A stretch of DNA of 64,000 nt from DASUPK01 sp963747425 (GCA_963747425.1 CAVVFJ010000005.1:62001-126000), one strand, 5' to 3'. Shown: positions 43,767 to 52,386, counted from the first letter of the stretch. A program made the numbers and translations. The notes: generated from the letters alone by a model not told the origin.

Positions 43767-44171
43767 CTAGTCCGCGCTCAGCTCTGCCTGGGCGTTCCTG
43801 ATCACCTGGTTGTCGCCCTGCGCGGCGACCGTGTCGATCACCACGCGCCCGTCCGAGACCTCCTTGACGGTGCCGCTCACGACCAGCTCCTGCTCGGGGA
43901 AGCCCATCCCGCGGAATTGCACGGAGAGTCGCTTGAGCGCCCGCGGGTCGCCGTCGGCCAGCGCGGCATTGCCGCGAGCGACCTGGGCCATCATCCAGAG
44001 CCCGTGCAAGATGTTGCCGGGCAGCCCGACGGCCTTGGCGAACTCCGGGTCGATGTGGATCGGATTGAAGTCGCCTGATGCGCCCGCGTAGCGGTGCGGC
44101 AGGTACTTGTCGGGCGTCACCCGGAGCTCAGGGATCGAGTCGCCTTCTTTGAGCTGGTCAAGATCGGGCAC
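43767..44171 (-). CDS. MaoC-like dehydratase, HadB-type subunit
   Basis: 134 residues from GTG 44171, which lies 2 bases after the preceding stop. The hot-dog active-site segment is HRYAGASGDFNPIHIDPEFAKAVGLPGNI with catalytic Asp and His, and GLWMMAQVAR follows. Partner of the adjacent subunit; together they resemble mycobacterial HadAB hydroxyacyl-thioester dehydratases, here probably in fatty acid elongation. The exact chain length is unknown. Confidence 0.87.
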   Translation of the reverse strand: MPDLDQLKEGDSIPELRVTPDKYLPHRYAGASGDFNPIHIDPEFAKAVGLPGNILHGLWMMAQVARGNAALADGDPRALKRLSVQFRGMGFPEQELVVSGTVKEVSDGRVVIDTVAAQGDNQVIRNAQAELSAD

Positions 44172-44173
44172 GC

Positions 44174-44614
44174 TCAGACCCCCCTGACGATGTTGGTCCA
44201 GGTCCCCTTCACTGCCTGCTTGCCGTCCTGATTGGCCGACACGGTCTCGAAGACGTAGAAGCCCTTGCCGTCCTTCTCGTAGATCTCTTTGCAGGTGGCG
44301 GCGGTCTCGATCACGTCGCCATGGCAGACCGGCTCGTCCCACTCGAACTCCTGCGAGCCGTGCAGCATCGTGGCCAGGTTGATGCCGACGTCCGGGTCGA
44401 GGATCGCGGGGCCCATCGCGCGGGCGCTGTAGACGACGCAGAACATCGGAGGGGCGACCAGATCGCGGAAACCGGCCGACTTGGCCGCCTCGTGGTCGCG
44501 GTGCACGTCGCTCCCCGCCCCGATCGCGTCGGCGAACTCGCGGATCTTCTCGGCCCCGACCTCGTACGTGATACCGGGCCACTGCTTGCCGATTGCATCG
44601 GTCTTGACGGGCAT
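44174..44614 (-). CDS. MaoC-like dehydratase, HadA-type subunit
   Basis: 146 residues. N-terminal hot-dog domain of the family (FAS1_DH_region): YEVGAEKIREFADAIGAGSD, HRDHEAAKSAGFRDLVAPPMFC, LHGSQEFEWDEPVCHGDVI. It lacks the Asp/His catalytic pair in the usual place and should need its HadB-like neighbour. A TAGAAT box ends 10 nt before the ATG. Confidence 0.85.
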   Translation of the reverse strand: MPVKTDAIGKQWPGITYEVGAEKIREFADAIGAGSDVHRDHEAAKSAGFRDLVAPPMFCVVYSARAMGPAILDPDVGINLATMLHGSQEFEWDEPVCHGDVIETAATCKEIYEKDGKGFYVFETVSANQDGKQAVKGTWTNIVRGV

Positions 44615-44624
44615 AAGGCGGGCG

Positions 44625-44630
44625 ATTCTA
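44625..44630 (-). promoter_or_regulatory. Candidate -10 box for the hadA/hadB-like pair
   Basis: TAGAAT on the minus strand ends 10 nt before the ATG at 44614, with no SD between. It fits the leaderless pattern of this window. Confidence 0.4.
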
Positions 44631-44647
44631 GGCAGAGAGCGCTGCCG

Positions 44648-44669
44648 CGCGCCGCTTCGCTGCGGCGCG
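44648..44669. other. GC-rich hairpin in a divergent promoter region
   Basis: CGCGCCGC-TTCGCT-GCGGCGCG is an 8-bp perfect stem in the 74-base gap between divergent genes at 44614 and 44689. It sits upstream of both starts, so it is not a terminator for either and may be structural or regulatory DNA. Confidence 0.4.
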
Positions 44670-44688
44670 GCTAGGGTAGAAACCGAGT

Positions 44689-45303
44689 GTGTCCTCGTTC
44701 CTGACCACCACGGATCCCGAGGGTGGAATTCGCTTCCGCTCCTTCGCGATCCCTCTGATCATCGCCGTGATCTGCTCCGCGATCGTGGCCTCGATGGCGC
44801 TCGCCGGCCTCGTGGGCGCGGGGCTCGGCATGGCGGTCGGGGCGGTCGCCGCCACGTCGCTCGTCGTGTTCGCCTCCCGGGCAAAGCCCGACCGGCGGCT
44901 CGAGGTCGCCGAGTCCGCGGACAGCGGCCACCGTGTCCTGGTGGTCGCCGTCACCGAGGCGACCGCAGACGCCGCGCAGCGCATCGCGCGGCTCGCGGGA
45001 TCCGCAGAGGATGTCCGCGTGGTCGTGCCCGTCCCGAGCCACCGGCTCGATCGCTGGCTCTCTGCGGAGGACGACGCCCGCCGGGAGGCCGAGGGCAGCC
45101 TGGCCCGCTCGGCCGGCGCGCTGGTCGCCGCCGGCCTGCCGGTGAGCGGCTCAGTCGGGGACCCCGACCCCGCCCAGGCGATGGAGGACGAGCTTCGCGA
45201 CTTCGCCGCCGACGAGGTGATTCTGCTCATCGCCAACGGCAGGGACCCGCTCGCGAAGGTCGAGGGCCGCCTCGGCATCCCGCTCCGGCGCGTCGGCGTC
45301 TAG
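44689..45303 (+). CDS. Hypothetical membrane protein with universal-stress-like cytosolic domain
   Basis: 204 residues, GTG start. Two hydrophobic helices (about 20-40 and 44-64), then a soluble part, HRVLVVAVTEATADAAQRI, DVRVVVPVPSHRLDRWL, and DEVILLIANGRDPLAKVEG, with the strand pattern of a Usp-like nucleotide-binding fold. No G-2x-G-9x-G(S/T) ATP motif is seen. Function not known. Its stop overlaps that of the convergent SnoaL gene. Confidence 0.6.
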   Translation: MSSFLTTTDPEGGIRFRSFAIPLIIAVICSAIVASMALAGLVGAGLGMAVGAVAATSLVVFASRAKPDRRLEVAESADSGHRVLVVAVTEATADAAQRIARLAGSAEDVRVVVPVPSHRLDRWLSAEDDARREAEGSLARSAGALVAAGLPVSGSVGDPDPAQAMEDELRDFAADEVILLIANGRDPLAKVEGRLGIPLRRVGV

Positions 45304-45713
45304 GTCCTCTCCCGCTCCTCCGCCATCCGGAGCGCCTCCTCCCGCGTCGGGAGCATCGCCAGATAGGTGCACATCCGGTGGTCGTTCACGTCGAAGAGGA
45401 AGGCGATGTCCATGCTCACGGCGATCCCCCCGCGACCTCGTCCCTCCTGGTGAATGGCCGTGACGACGTGCCGCTCCCCGACCGGGATGTTGTCCGTCAC
45501 CTCGGCTGTGATCCTCTCCCAGGCGTCGGTCCAGGAGTGGATCCAGGAGACGAAGCCGTCGTGGCCGCTGTAGGTCCCGGAGTTGATCAGCTCGGGCGAG
45601 GCGTGCACCTCGACATCCTCCGTGAGAACGGCCAGCATCCCCGGCACGTCGCCGGCGTTGAAGGCGTCCATGCCGCCCTGTGCCAGCGCCCTCCGCTGCT
45701 CGCTACTTGGCAT
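45300..45713 (-). CDS. SnoaL-like (NTF2-fold) protein
   Basis: 137 residues from ATG 45713, which overlaps the lepA end by 11 bases. Segments MDAFNAGDVPGMLAVLTEDVEVHASPE, and later HQEGRGRGGIAVSMDIAFLF, fit SnoaL-like polyketide-cyclase folds. An upstream in-frame ATG at 45767 would add a basic, lepA-overlapping extension and is unlikely. Catalytic role unknown. Confidence 0.75.
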   Translation of the reverse strand: MPSSEQRRALAQGGMDAFNAGDVPGMLAVLTEDVEVHASPELINSGTYSGHDGFVSWIHSWTDAWERITAEVTDNIPVGERHVVTAIHQEGRGRGGIAVSMDIAFLFDVNDHRMCTYLAMLPTREEALRMAEERERT

Positions 45714-47508
45714 CTCCGTCCATCTCCAGGACGGCGAGGAACGCCTCCTGCGGGACCTCGACCGCACCGACCTGCTTCATCCGCTTCTTGCCCTTCTTCT
45801 GCTTCTCGAGCAGCTTCTTCTTCCGGGTGACGTCGCCGCCGTAGAGCTTCGCGGTGACGTCCTTTCGCACCGCCTTGACGGTCTCGCGGGCGATCACGTT
45901 CGCGCCGATCGCGGCCTGCACCGGGACGTCGAACTGCTGTCGCGGGATCGTCTTGCGAAGGCGCTCGACCAGGTTGCGGCCCTGGTCGTACGAGGCCTCC
46001 TTGTGGACGATCAGCGAGAGCGCGTCGACCTTGTCCCCGGCGAGCAGCACGTCGAGCTTGACCAGGTCGGAGGGCCGGTTGTCGATCGGCTCGTAGTCGA
46101 GTGAGGCATAGCCCTTGCTGCGCGACTTGAGCTGGTCGAAGAAGTCGAGCACGATCTCGGCCAGCGGCAGGTCGTACTGGACCTGGACGCGCGTCGGCGA
46201 GAGGTAGTGGAGCCCGACGTGCTCCCCGCGGCGCTTCTGGCAGAGCTCCATCACCGGTCCGACGAAGTCGTTGGGGGTGATGATCGTCGCCCGGATGAAG
46301 GGCTCTGAGATCGACTCGATCGAGGCGGGATCGGGCATGTCGGTCGGGCTGCGGACCTCGACCACCTCCCCGGTGTTGATCATCGTCACCTCGTAGCGGA
46401 CGTTGGGCGTGGTGGCGAGCAGCTCGAGGTCGTACTCCCGCTCGAGCCGCTCGCGGACGATGTCCATGTGGAGCAGGCCGAGGAACCCGCAGCGGAAGCC
46501 GAAGCCGAGCGCGTCCGAGGTCTCGGGCTCGTAGGAGAGCGCTGCGTCGTTCAGGGCCAGACGGTCGAGCGCGTCGCGCAGGTCCGAGTAGCGGTCGGTG
46601 TCGATCGGGAAGAGCCCGCAGAAGACCATCGGCCGCACCTCCCGGTAGCCGGGCAGCGCCTCGGCAGCCGGCCGCTCCCGGCTGGTCAGCGTGTCGCCGA
46701 CGCGCAGCTTGGTGACGTCCTTGATGCCGGTGATCACGTAGCCGACCTCCCCGGCCGCCATCCCCTTCGCGGGCGTCATCTTCGGAGTGAAGAACCCGAT
46801 GTCGTCGATGTCGGCCTGCGTGCCGGCCTGCATCGCCTTGATCGGCTCCTCCTTGGTGAAGCTCCCATCGACCATCCGCACGTACGCGACGACGCCGCGG
46901 TACTGGTCGAACTCCGAATCGAAGATCAGAGCCCTCGGCGGCGACTCGGGCTGGCCCTCCGGCGACGGGATCCGCTTGACGATGGACTCGAGCACGTCGG
47001 TGACGCCCTCCCCCGTCTTCGCGGAGATCCGCAATGCCTCGCCCGGATCGCCGCCGAGCAGGTCGGCGACCTGCGCGGCGACGCCGTCGGGGTCGGCCCC
47101 GGGCAGGTCAACCTTGTTGAGCACCGGGATCAGCTCCAGCCCGGCGTCGATCGCGGCGTACGCATTGGCGACGGTCTGGGCCTCGACGCCCTGGGCGGCA
47201 TCGACGACGAGAAGCGCGCCCTCGCATGCCGCCAGGCTTCGCGAGACCTCGTAGGAGAAGTCGACGTGGCCGGGGGTGTCGATCAGGTGCAGGTGGTAGG
47301 TCTCGCCGTCCGCCGCCTTGTAGGCGACACGCACCGCCTGCGCCTTGATGGTGATGCCGCGCTCCCGCTCGAGCTCCATCGAATCGAGCATCTGCGGCAC
47401 GTGCGTGCGCGCGTCGACGGCCCCGGTCAGCTCGAGGATGCGATCGGCCAGCGTCGACTTGCCGTGGTCGATGTGGGCGATGATCGAGAAGTTGCGGATC
47501 CGGTCCAT
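45703..47508 (-). CDS. lepA: Elongation factor 4 (ribosome back-translocase)
   Basis: 601 residues, full length. G1 IIAHIDHGKSTLADRIL, G3 DTPGHVDF, G4 NKVDLPGADP, then domain CTD ending KQKKGKKRMKQVG. GTPase that remobilises stalled ribosomes. Followed downstream by a SnoaL gene and hrcA block. HemW, which usually sits between LepA and HrcA, is absent here. Confidence 0.97.
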   Translation of the reverse strand: MDRIRNFSIIAHIDHGKSTLADRILELTGAVDARTHVPQMLDSMELERERGITIKAQAVRVAYKAADGETYHLHLIDTPGHVDFSYEVSRSLAACEGALLVVDAAQGVEAQTVANAYAAIDAGLELIPVLNKVDLPGADPDGVAAQVADLLGGDPGEALRISAKTGEGVTDVLESIVKRIPSPEGQPESPPRALIFDSEFDQYRGVVAYVRMVDGSFTKEEPIKAMQAGTQADIDDIGFFTPKMTPAKGMAAGEVGYVITGIKDVTKLRVGDTLTSRERPAAEALPGYREVRPMVFCGLFPIDTDRYSDLRDALDRLALNDAALSYEPETSDALGFGFRCGFLGLLHMDIVRERLEREYDLELLATTPNVRYEVTMINTGEVVEVRSPTDMPDPASIESISEPFIRATIITPNDFVGPVMELCQKRRGEHVGLHYLSPTRVQVQYDLPLAEIVLDFFDQLKSRSKGYASLDYEPIDNRPSDLVKLDVLLAGDKVDALSLIVHKEASYDQGRNLVERLRKTIPRQQFDVPVQAAIGANVIARETVKAVRKDVTAKLYGGDVTRKKKLLEKQKKGKKRMKQVGAVEVPQEAFLAVLEMDGDAK

Positions 47509-47553
47509 GGGCGGAGTGGAAGGGTAGATGCCAGCTTCGTAGAGTCCGTATGT

Positions 47554-48327
47554 ATGGAATGGGGAGCCGGCCGATACGAGGTGATCGCCGAGCAGCTGCT
47601 GCCGGCGGCGGAGGTCGTCGTCGGCCTCGCCGGGCCGCTCGACGGCAAGACCGTCGTCGACGTCGGCTGCGGGACAGGGAATGCGGCCCTGCTGGCTGCC
47701 GAGGGGGGAGCGAGCGCCACCGGGATCGACCCTGCACAGCGGCTGCTGGACGTGGCCTCGGCCGAGGCGGCGAGACGAGGGCTCGACGCGACCTTCACCC
47801 TCGGCGAGGCGGCTTCCATTCCCCTCCCCGACGCGAGCGCCGACGTCGTGCTGTCCGTCTTCGGGGCGATCTTCGCGCCAGACCCGAAGGCCGCGGCCGC
47901 CGAAATGGCCAGAGTGCGGGCGCCGCAGGGCCGGATCCTGCTGGCCGCCTGGATTCCGGGGGGCGCGGTTTCACAGGCGGTTCGCTTCACCCGCGAGACG
48001 ATGGCGGAGGTCCTCGGACAGCCACCGCCCTCGCCACCGTTCGCGTGGCACGAGCTCGAGACCTTGTCGGGCTTGTTCACCCCGCATGGGCTCAACGCGT
48101 CGCTGACGGAATACGAGATTGCCTTCGGCGCCCCCTCTGTCGACGAGTTCATGCGGATCGAGGGAGAGAACCATCCTCTTGCGATCGCCGCCCGGCCGGC
48201 ACTCGAAGAGGCCGGCCGTGCGGACGAGGTCCGCGAGGGAATGCGCCGGATCTATCTGGAGGCGAACGAGGACCCGGAGGCGTTCCGGGTCACCAGCCGC
48301 TACGTGGTCGCCGACATCGCCCCGTAG
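47554..48327 (+). CDS. Class I SAM-dependent methyltransferase (UbiE-like)
   Basis: 257 residues from ATG 47554. The SAM motif VVDVGCGTGNAALLAAEGGA and the post-I acidic residue in ATGIDPAQRLL are clear; then LPDASADVVLSVFGAIFAPD and GRILLAAWIPGG. Target unknown; not adjacent to menaquinone genes. A TAGAGT box ends 8 nt before the start. Its 3' end overlaps the DUF5519 gene by 28 bases on the other strand. Confidence 0.85.
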   Translation: MEWGAGRYEVIAEQLLPAAEVVVGLAGPLDGKTVVDVGCGTGNAALLAAEGGASATGIDPAQRLLDVASAEAARRGLDATFTLGEAASIPLPDASADVVLSVFGAIFAPDPKAAAAEMARVRAPQGRILLAAWIPGGAVSQAVRFTRETMAEVLGQPPPSPPFAWHELETLSGLFTPHGLNASLTEYEIAFGAPSVDEFMRIEGENHPLAIAARPALEEAGRADEVREGMRRIYLEANEDPEAFRVTSRYVVADIAP

Positions 48328-48644
48328 CGGGCGACGATGCGGTCATAGTTGAGCCGCATCAGCTCGATCACGTCGCGGACGTCGTCGTCGGAATCGATCC
48401 GGCGGGCGGCCATCGCGTTCTTGCCGGGAAAGACGGGATGATCGACCACCCTTCCCTGCTGCCGGAGCGCGCTGCCGACCTCCTTGCCGAAGCTGAAGTG
48501 GGCGGCGTGATCGCCGTGCAGGTGGCCCACCTCGTGGCCGTTGACCCGGAAGCCCCACTCGCCCCGCTTGCCGTATCCGGCCTCGACCCCCGGCCAGGAG
48601 GTGACCTCGTCGGTGATGACTTCGCTCGCCGTCTGCCTGCTCAT
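48300..48644 (-). CDS. DUF5519-like (luciferase-domain) protein, SoxR-controlled
   Basis: 114 residues, preceded by AGGAGG. VTSWPGVEAGYGKRGEWGF, FRVNGHEVGHLHGDHAAHFSFGK and MRLNYDRIVARYG match the small DUF5519 family, often misleadingly called luciferase. Its promoter contains a SoxR box between a -35 and a -10 with 19-bp spacing, so it is probably induced by redox-active compounds. Biochemical function unknown. Confidence 0.72.
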   Translation of the reverse strand: MSRQTASEVITDEVTSWPGVEAGYGKRGEWGFRVNGHEVGHLHGDHAAHFSFGKEVGSALRQQGRVVDHPVFPGKNAMAARRIDSDDDVRDVIELMRLNYDRIVARYGAMSATT

Positions 48645-48674
48645 CGTGCCTCCTGGGGAGTGGGTGTGCCGCTC

Positions 48675-48705
48675 AAGCTACAAGCTCAAGTGAGCTTGAA
48701 GTCAA
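48675..48705 (-). promoter_or_regulatory. SoxR-dependent promoter for the DUF5519 gene
   Basis: Minus strand -35 TTGACT (48700-48705), 19-bp spacer, -10 TAGCTT (48675-48680). The spacer holds CTCAAG-TGAG-CTTGAA (48685-48700), the SoxR box with one arm mismatch from CTCAAG-N4-CTTGAG. A 19-bp spacer is the hallmark of MerR-family promoters. The soxR start lies 26 bases away on the other side. Confidence 0.72.
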
Positions 48706-48730
48706 GGGCGATCCATGCTTCGCTGTCCTG

Positions 48731-49186
48731 ATGGATGACCATGACCTCCTGACGATCAGCGAGGTGGCGAAGCGCAGCGGCGTGGCGGCCTCGGCCCTCC
48801 GCTTCTACGAGGATCGCGACCTGATCAGCTCGGAGCGCGCCGGCTCGGGCCACCGCCGCTACCCCCGTTCCGTGCTCCGGCGAATCGCGTTCATCGTCTT
48901 CGCGCAGCGAATCGGCCTGACGCTCAGCGAGATCGCAGGCGAGCTCTCCAAGCTCCCTCCCGACCGGGCCCCCACGCGCAGCGACTGGTCTCGGCTCTCG
49001 AGCGGCTGGACCTCGCGGATCGACGAGCGGATCGCCGAGCTCGAGAGGCTGCGCGCCGGGCTCACGGAGTGCATCGGCTGCGGCTGCCTCTCCCTGGATC
49101 GCTGCAAGCTGGCCAATCCGAACGACCGGGCGGCCGGCTCGGGGCCGGGCCCGCGCTACTGGGTCGGCGACCCGCGCCCCGCCTAG
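48731..49186 (+). CDS. soxR: Redox-sensitive transcriptional activator SoxR
   Basis: 151 residues. MerR DNA-binding domain LTISEVAKRSGVAASALRFYEDRDLI, dimerisation helix, and the 2Fe-2S cluster motif CIGCGCLSLDRC (C-x2-C-x-C-x5-C), diagnostic for SoxR. ATG 48731. The C-terminal tail is slightly longer than E. coli SoxR. It controls the adjacent divergent promoter by cluster oxidation, as in Streptomyces where redox-active metabolites are sensed. Confidence 0.94.
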   Translation: MDDHDLLTISEVAKRSGVAASALRFYEDRDLISSERAGSGHRRYPRSVLRRIAFIVFAQRIGLTLSEIAGELSKLPPDRAPTRSDWSRLSSGWTSRIDERIAELERLRAGLTECIGCGCLSLDRCKLANPNDRAAGSGPGPRYWVGDPRPA

Positions 49187-49212
49187 CCCCCGTCACGCGC
49201 GATAGGCGCTGC

Positions 49213-50985
49213 CTAGATGTGCCGGGCGAGGCGCGTGATCTGCCTCGCCTCGGGGACGCGCAGCGCGAGCACGGCGCCGGAATACGTAGCGAAGCCGGCG
49301 GCGAGGGCCGCGCCGAGCGAGACGATCTGGGCGATCGTGCTCCTCCCCAGGGCGTCGTCGAGGCCGTGCCAGACGAGGTAGCTCACACCCGCGAGCAGCG
49401 CGGCGGCAGCCAGGACCCGGGCGGCCGTTGCCGCCAGGCGCGTCAGCTCCAGCCCATCGAGCTGGCGCCGCAGGATCACGACCTCGGCCACCACGCTGGA
49501 GACGGTGGCGATCACGGTCGCCGCGACCACTCCGCCGACGCCGAACGGCGAGTAGAGCGCGAACGAGAAGATGATGTCCACGACCAGGTTGGAGCCCGCC
49601 ACGGCGGTCGGGATCCATGGCCGCTGGAGGCTGAAGAAGGTCCGCGTCAGCATCAGGTAGAGGCCGTTGAAGGGCAGCGAGAACGCGAACCAGAAGAGCG
49701 CCTGAGCCACGAGGTGCGTCTGTGCGGCGTCGAACTCGCCGCGCTGATAGATCAGCCGGGTCATCGGCACCGACAGCACCAGGATCGCGGCGGCCGCGGG
49801 GATCAGCAGAAGGAGGATCTGCCGCATCCCGTTCGCCATCGTCGACCGTAGGTTCACCCACTCCTGCCGCGCGGCGAAGCGGGCGAGGGTTGGGAACGTC
49901 ACGGTCGCCACGGCGACCGAGAAGATCCCCTGCGGCAGCATGTAGATGCGGAACGCCTTGTCGATTGCCGCGGGCGCCTCGTTCGAGACGAGCGTCCCGA
50001 CGATGCTGTTGAGCAGCAGGTCGAAGTTGATCAGCCCGAGGCTGAGGGTCACCGGCAGCATCAGGAGCAGGACCCTCTTGACCTCCGGGATGTGCCAGTC
50101 GAAGTCCCTCGTAAGGCGGAACGGCGTGTTGCGCAGGTCCCACGCCGGGATCGCGAGCTGCACCACGGTTCCCACCAGCACCCCGATCGCATACGCGTAG
50201 ATCCGGTCGTTGCCGTGGAAGAGCGGCTCCAGCAGGACGAGCACGGCGATGATCACCACGTTCCAGAAGAAGGGGGAGACCGCGAACGCGGCAAACCGGT
50301 CGTAGCTGTTCAGGACCCCGACCACCATCCCCGTCGCCCCGAGCAGGATCAGGATCGGGAAGAGGATCTGCGAGAGCGTGACGGTGAGATCGAGGATCTC
50401 TCCGCTGAAGCCGGGGGCGAAGATCGGCGTGATGACGGGCGCGAGCAGGATGAAGAGCGCGGTGATCGCCCCGAGCACCAGGGTGACCAGATAGATCAGC
50501 GTCGAGGCGAGCCTGAACGCCTCCCGCTTGTTGCCCTTCTCCAGCTCCTCGGTGAAGACCGGGACGAAGGCCGCCTGGATCGCGGCGTCGGCGAACAGGG
50601 AGCGCACCAGGTTCGGCACCTGGAACGCGATCGTGAAGGCCGACATCGGCCCCGTGATGCCGAAGTAGCTCGCCGCGACGATCTCCCGGACCAGGCCGGC
50701 CACCCGAGAGAAGGCGGTGGCGATGGAGAAGAACGCGGTCGAGCGCCCGAGGCGCCCCTCCTTCTCGTCGAAGTCCGGCGGGACGAACGGAGTGGTCGGG
50801 GTGGGCGCCGGGATCGCCATGAAGGTCGAGGTGTCCATCGAGACCGCCTCATGGCGGCGCTCGATCTGCTCGGCCTCCTCGGCCTCTCTTTGCTCGACGG
50901 CCGGGAACTCGCGCGTCGAGGGATCGAAGGGCTCCGCCGGCACCGGCGGCTCGCCCCCAATCCCGTCGTCGCCCCTCTCGGTCAT
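49213..50985 (-). CDS. murJ: Lipid II flippase MurJ (MviN)
   Basis: 590 residues with about 14 hydrophobic helices. Characteristic start of the membrane part: GLVREIVAASYFGITGPMSAFTIAFQ, then LFADAAIQAAFVPVFTEE, and later RTFFSLQRPWIP. An acidic, Pro-rich cytosolic leader of about 85 residues precedes it. There is no C-terminal pseudokinase or sugar-binding domain as in mycobacterial MviN. Divergent from rpsT with 39 bases between. Confidence 0.94.
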   Translation of the reverse strand: MTERGDDGIGGEPPVPAEPFDPSTREFPAVEQREAEEAEQIERRHEAVSMDTSTFMAIPAPTPTTPFVPPDFDEKEGRLGRSTAFFSIATAFSRVAGLVREIVAASYFGITGPMSAFTIAFQVPNLVRSLFADAAIQAAFVPVFTEELEKGNKREAFRLASTLIYLVTLVLGAITALFILLAPVITPIFAPGFSGEILDLTVTLSQILFPILILLGATGMVVGVLNSYDRFAAFAVSPFFWNVVIIAVLVLLEPLFHGNDRIYAYAIGVLVGTVVQLAIPAWDLRNTPFRLTRDFDWHIPEVKRVLLLMLPVTLSLGLINFDLLLNSIVGTLVSNEAPAAIDKAFRIYMLPQGIFSVAVATVTFPTLARFAARQEWVNLRSTMANGMRQILLLLIPAAAAILVLSVPMTRLIYQRGEFDAAQTHLVAQALFWFAFSLPFNGLYLMLTRTFFSLQRPWIPTAVAGSNLVVDIIFSFALYSPFGVGGVVAATVIATVSSVVAEVVILRRQLDGLELTRLAATAARVLAAAALLAGVSYLVWHGLDDALGRSTIAQIVSLGAALAAGFATYSGAVLALRVPEARQITRLARHI

Positions 50986-51024
50986 TGCTCTATTCTCTTC
51001 GCCGCCCGCCTCGCGGGTCTTTTC

Positions 51025-51291
51025 ATGGCCAACATCGCCTCACAGAAGAAGCGGAATGCGCGCACCGAGCGTGAGCGGGTCGAGAACCTGCGCTTTCGAA
51101 GCTCCGTGAAGACTCATTTCAAGCGGCTCGAAGCGGCCGTCCAGTCGGGCAACGACGAAACCGTCGCCTCGGAGCACAAGGCGCTGATCTCGCGGATCGA
51201 CAAGGCCGTGCAGAAGGGCGCCCTGCACCGCAACACCGGCGCGCGCAAGAAGTCCCGCGCCGCAGGCCTCGTCGGCGCCGCCAACACATAA
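51025..51291 (+). CDS. rpsT: 30S ribosomal protein S20
   Basis: 88 residues, normal length. MANIASQKKRNARTERERV start, basic throughout, Lys/Arg/Ala-rich end RKKSRAAGLVGAA. Binds 16S rRNA. TATTCT upstream at about 50990-50996 leaves a leader of about 28 bases. It is opposite holA, as in many actinobacteria. Confidence 0.95.
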   Translation: MANIASQKKRNARTERERVENLRFRSSVKTHFKRLEAAVQSGNDETVASEHKALISRIDKAVQKGALHRNTGARKKSRAAGLVGAANT

Positions 51292-51369
51292 ACGGGTGTC
51301 TCCTCCAACATTTGACGGGTCGCGCTGTCGCGCGCCCTCGCATTGACGGGGACCCCTCGCACCCCGGGC

Positions 51370-52386
51370 TCACTGCAGCGCCCAAGCGAGTGGCTCGGTG
51401 TCGTCGGCCACCAGGCCGACCGCCCTGCGCAGCGAGAGCGTGAAGGCAACTCCCTCCGAGTAGTCCGAGCCGCCGCGAGACCACAGCTCGAGGTCCGCGA
51501 GGGCGCGAATGGACGCGTCCATGTCCTCGGGCGAGCGTCCCTTCACCTTCGAGACGAGCATCTTCGCGGCGTAGGGATGCATCGAGAGGCCCTTTGCGAC
51601 CTCGCCGGCAGGCTTTCCGGCCTCCAGCTCGGTGGCGGCACGGAGCGCCTGGCGCAGACGCGGAGCGAGGGAGTAGACGATCCTGGGCAGAGCCTCCCCC
51701 TGCGCGACGAGGAGCTCGGCGACCCTCATCGTCTCGGCTTCGTCTCCGGCGACCACGGCATCGGCGAGCGTCCAGATGGCCTCCTCGGACGTGTCGGCGA
51801 CCATCGCCTCCAGATCCTCGACGCCGACGCGGCCTCCCTCCCCGCTCCAGAGCGCCAGGCGCTCGAGCTCGGTTCGGAGCCGCATGGGCCTGGGCCCGAG
51901 GCGCTCGACGAGCAGCCGCGCCGCGGCCGGCTCGAGCTCGAAGCCGAGCTCTCGGGCGTCGGCGACCAGCTGCTTGGGGATCTCGCGCTCCCTCGGCGCG
52001 TCGAAGGCCAGGAGCTCGCCGCCAGCCGCCTCGACGGCCTTCGCGAGCCCGGCCGGTGCCTTGCCGTGCGCGACCAGAGCGACCGTCGTCTCGGGCGGGA
52101 TCTGCGCCAGCGCCTCGGTGGCGCGCTCCGCGTCAGCCTTTCCCCAGCCGTCGACGCCATCCACCAGCAGGTAGCGGCGAGAGGCGATCAGCGAGATCGC
52201 GGCCAGCGAGGCGATCAGCGCATCGACGTCCGGCGAGCGACGCCCATCGCCCGCCTCGAACAGCTCGAGGGCACCCGGGCCACCCTCGCGCTCGGCCCGC
52301 TCCCGCAACCGCCCGCGAGTCCGGGCGATCTTCGCCTCGTCGGTTCCGGCGATCAGATACGCGGGCTTCATCTCGGGCTCGGCCAT
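51370..52386 (-). CDS. holA: DNA polymerase III subunit delta
   Basis: 338 residues. Clamp-loader subunit. KPAYLIAGTDEAKIARTRGRL, YLLVDGVDGWGKADAE, a conserved MRLRTELERLALW segment and HPYAAKMLVSKVKG near the end are typical of bacterial HolA. Conservation is low as usual. ATG at 52386. Position between comEC and rpsT supports the call. Confidence 0.92.
   Translation of the reverse strand: MAEPEMKPAYLIAGTDEAKIARTRGRLRERAEREGGPGALELFEAGDGRRSPDVDALIASLAAISLIASRRYLLVDGVDGWGKADAERATEALAQIPPETTVALVAHGKAPAGLAKAVEAAGGELLAFDAPREREIPKQLVADARELGFELEPAAARLLVERLGPRPMRLRTELERLALWSGEGGRVGVEDLEAMVADTSEEAIWTLADAVVAGDEAETMRVAELLVAQGEALPRIVYSLAPRLRQALRAATELEAGKPAGEVAKGLSMHPYAAKMLVSKVKGRSPEDMDASIRALADLELWSRGGSDYSEGVAFTLSLRRAVGLVADDTEPLAWALQ

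Noticed and set aside
43738..43767. CIRCE operator upstream of hrcA
   Set aside because: No TTAGCACTC-N9-GAGTGCTAA or close variant in the 28-base gap.
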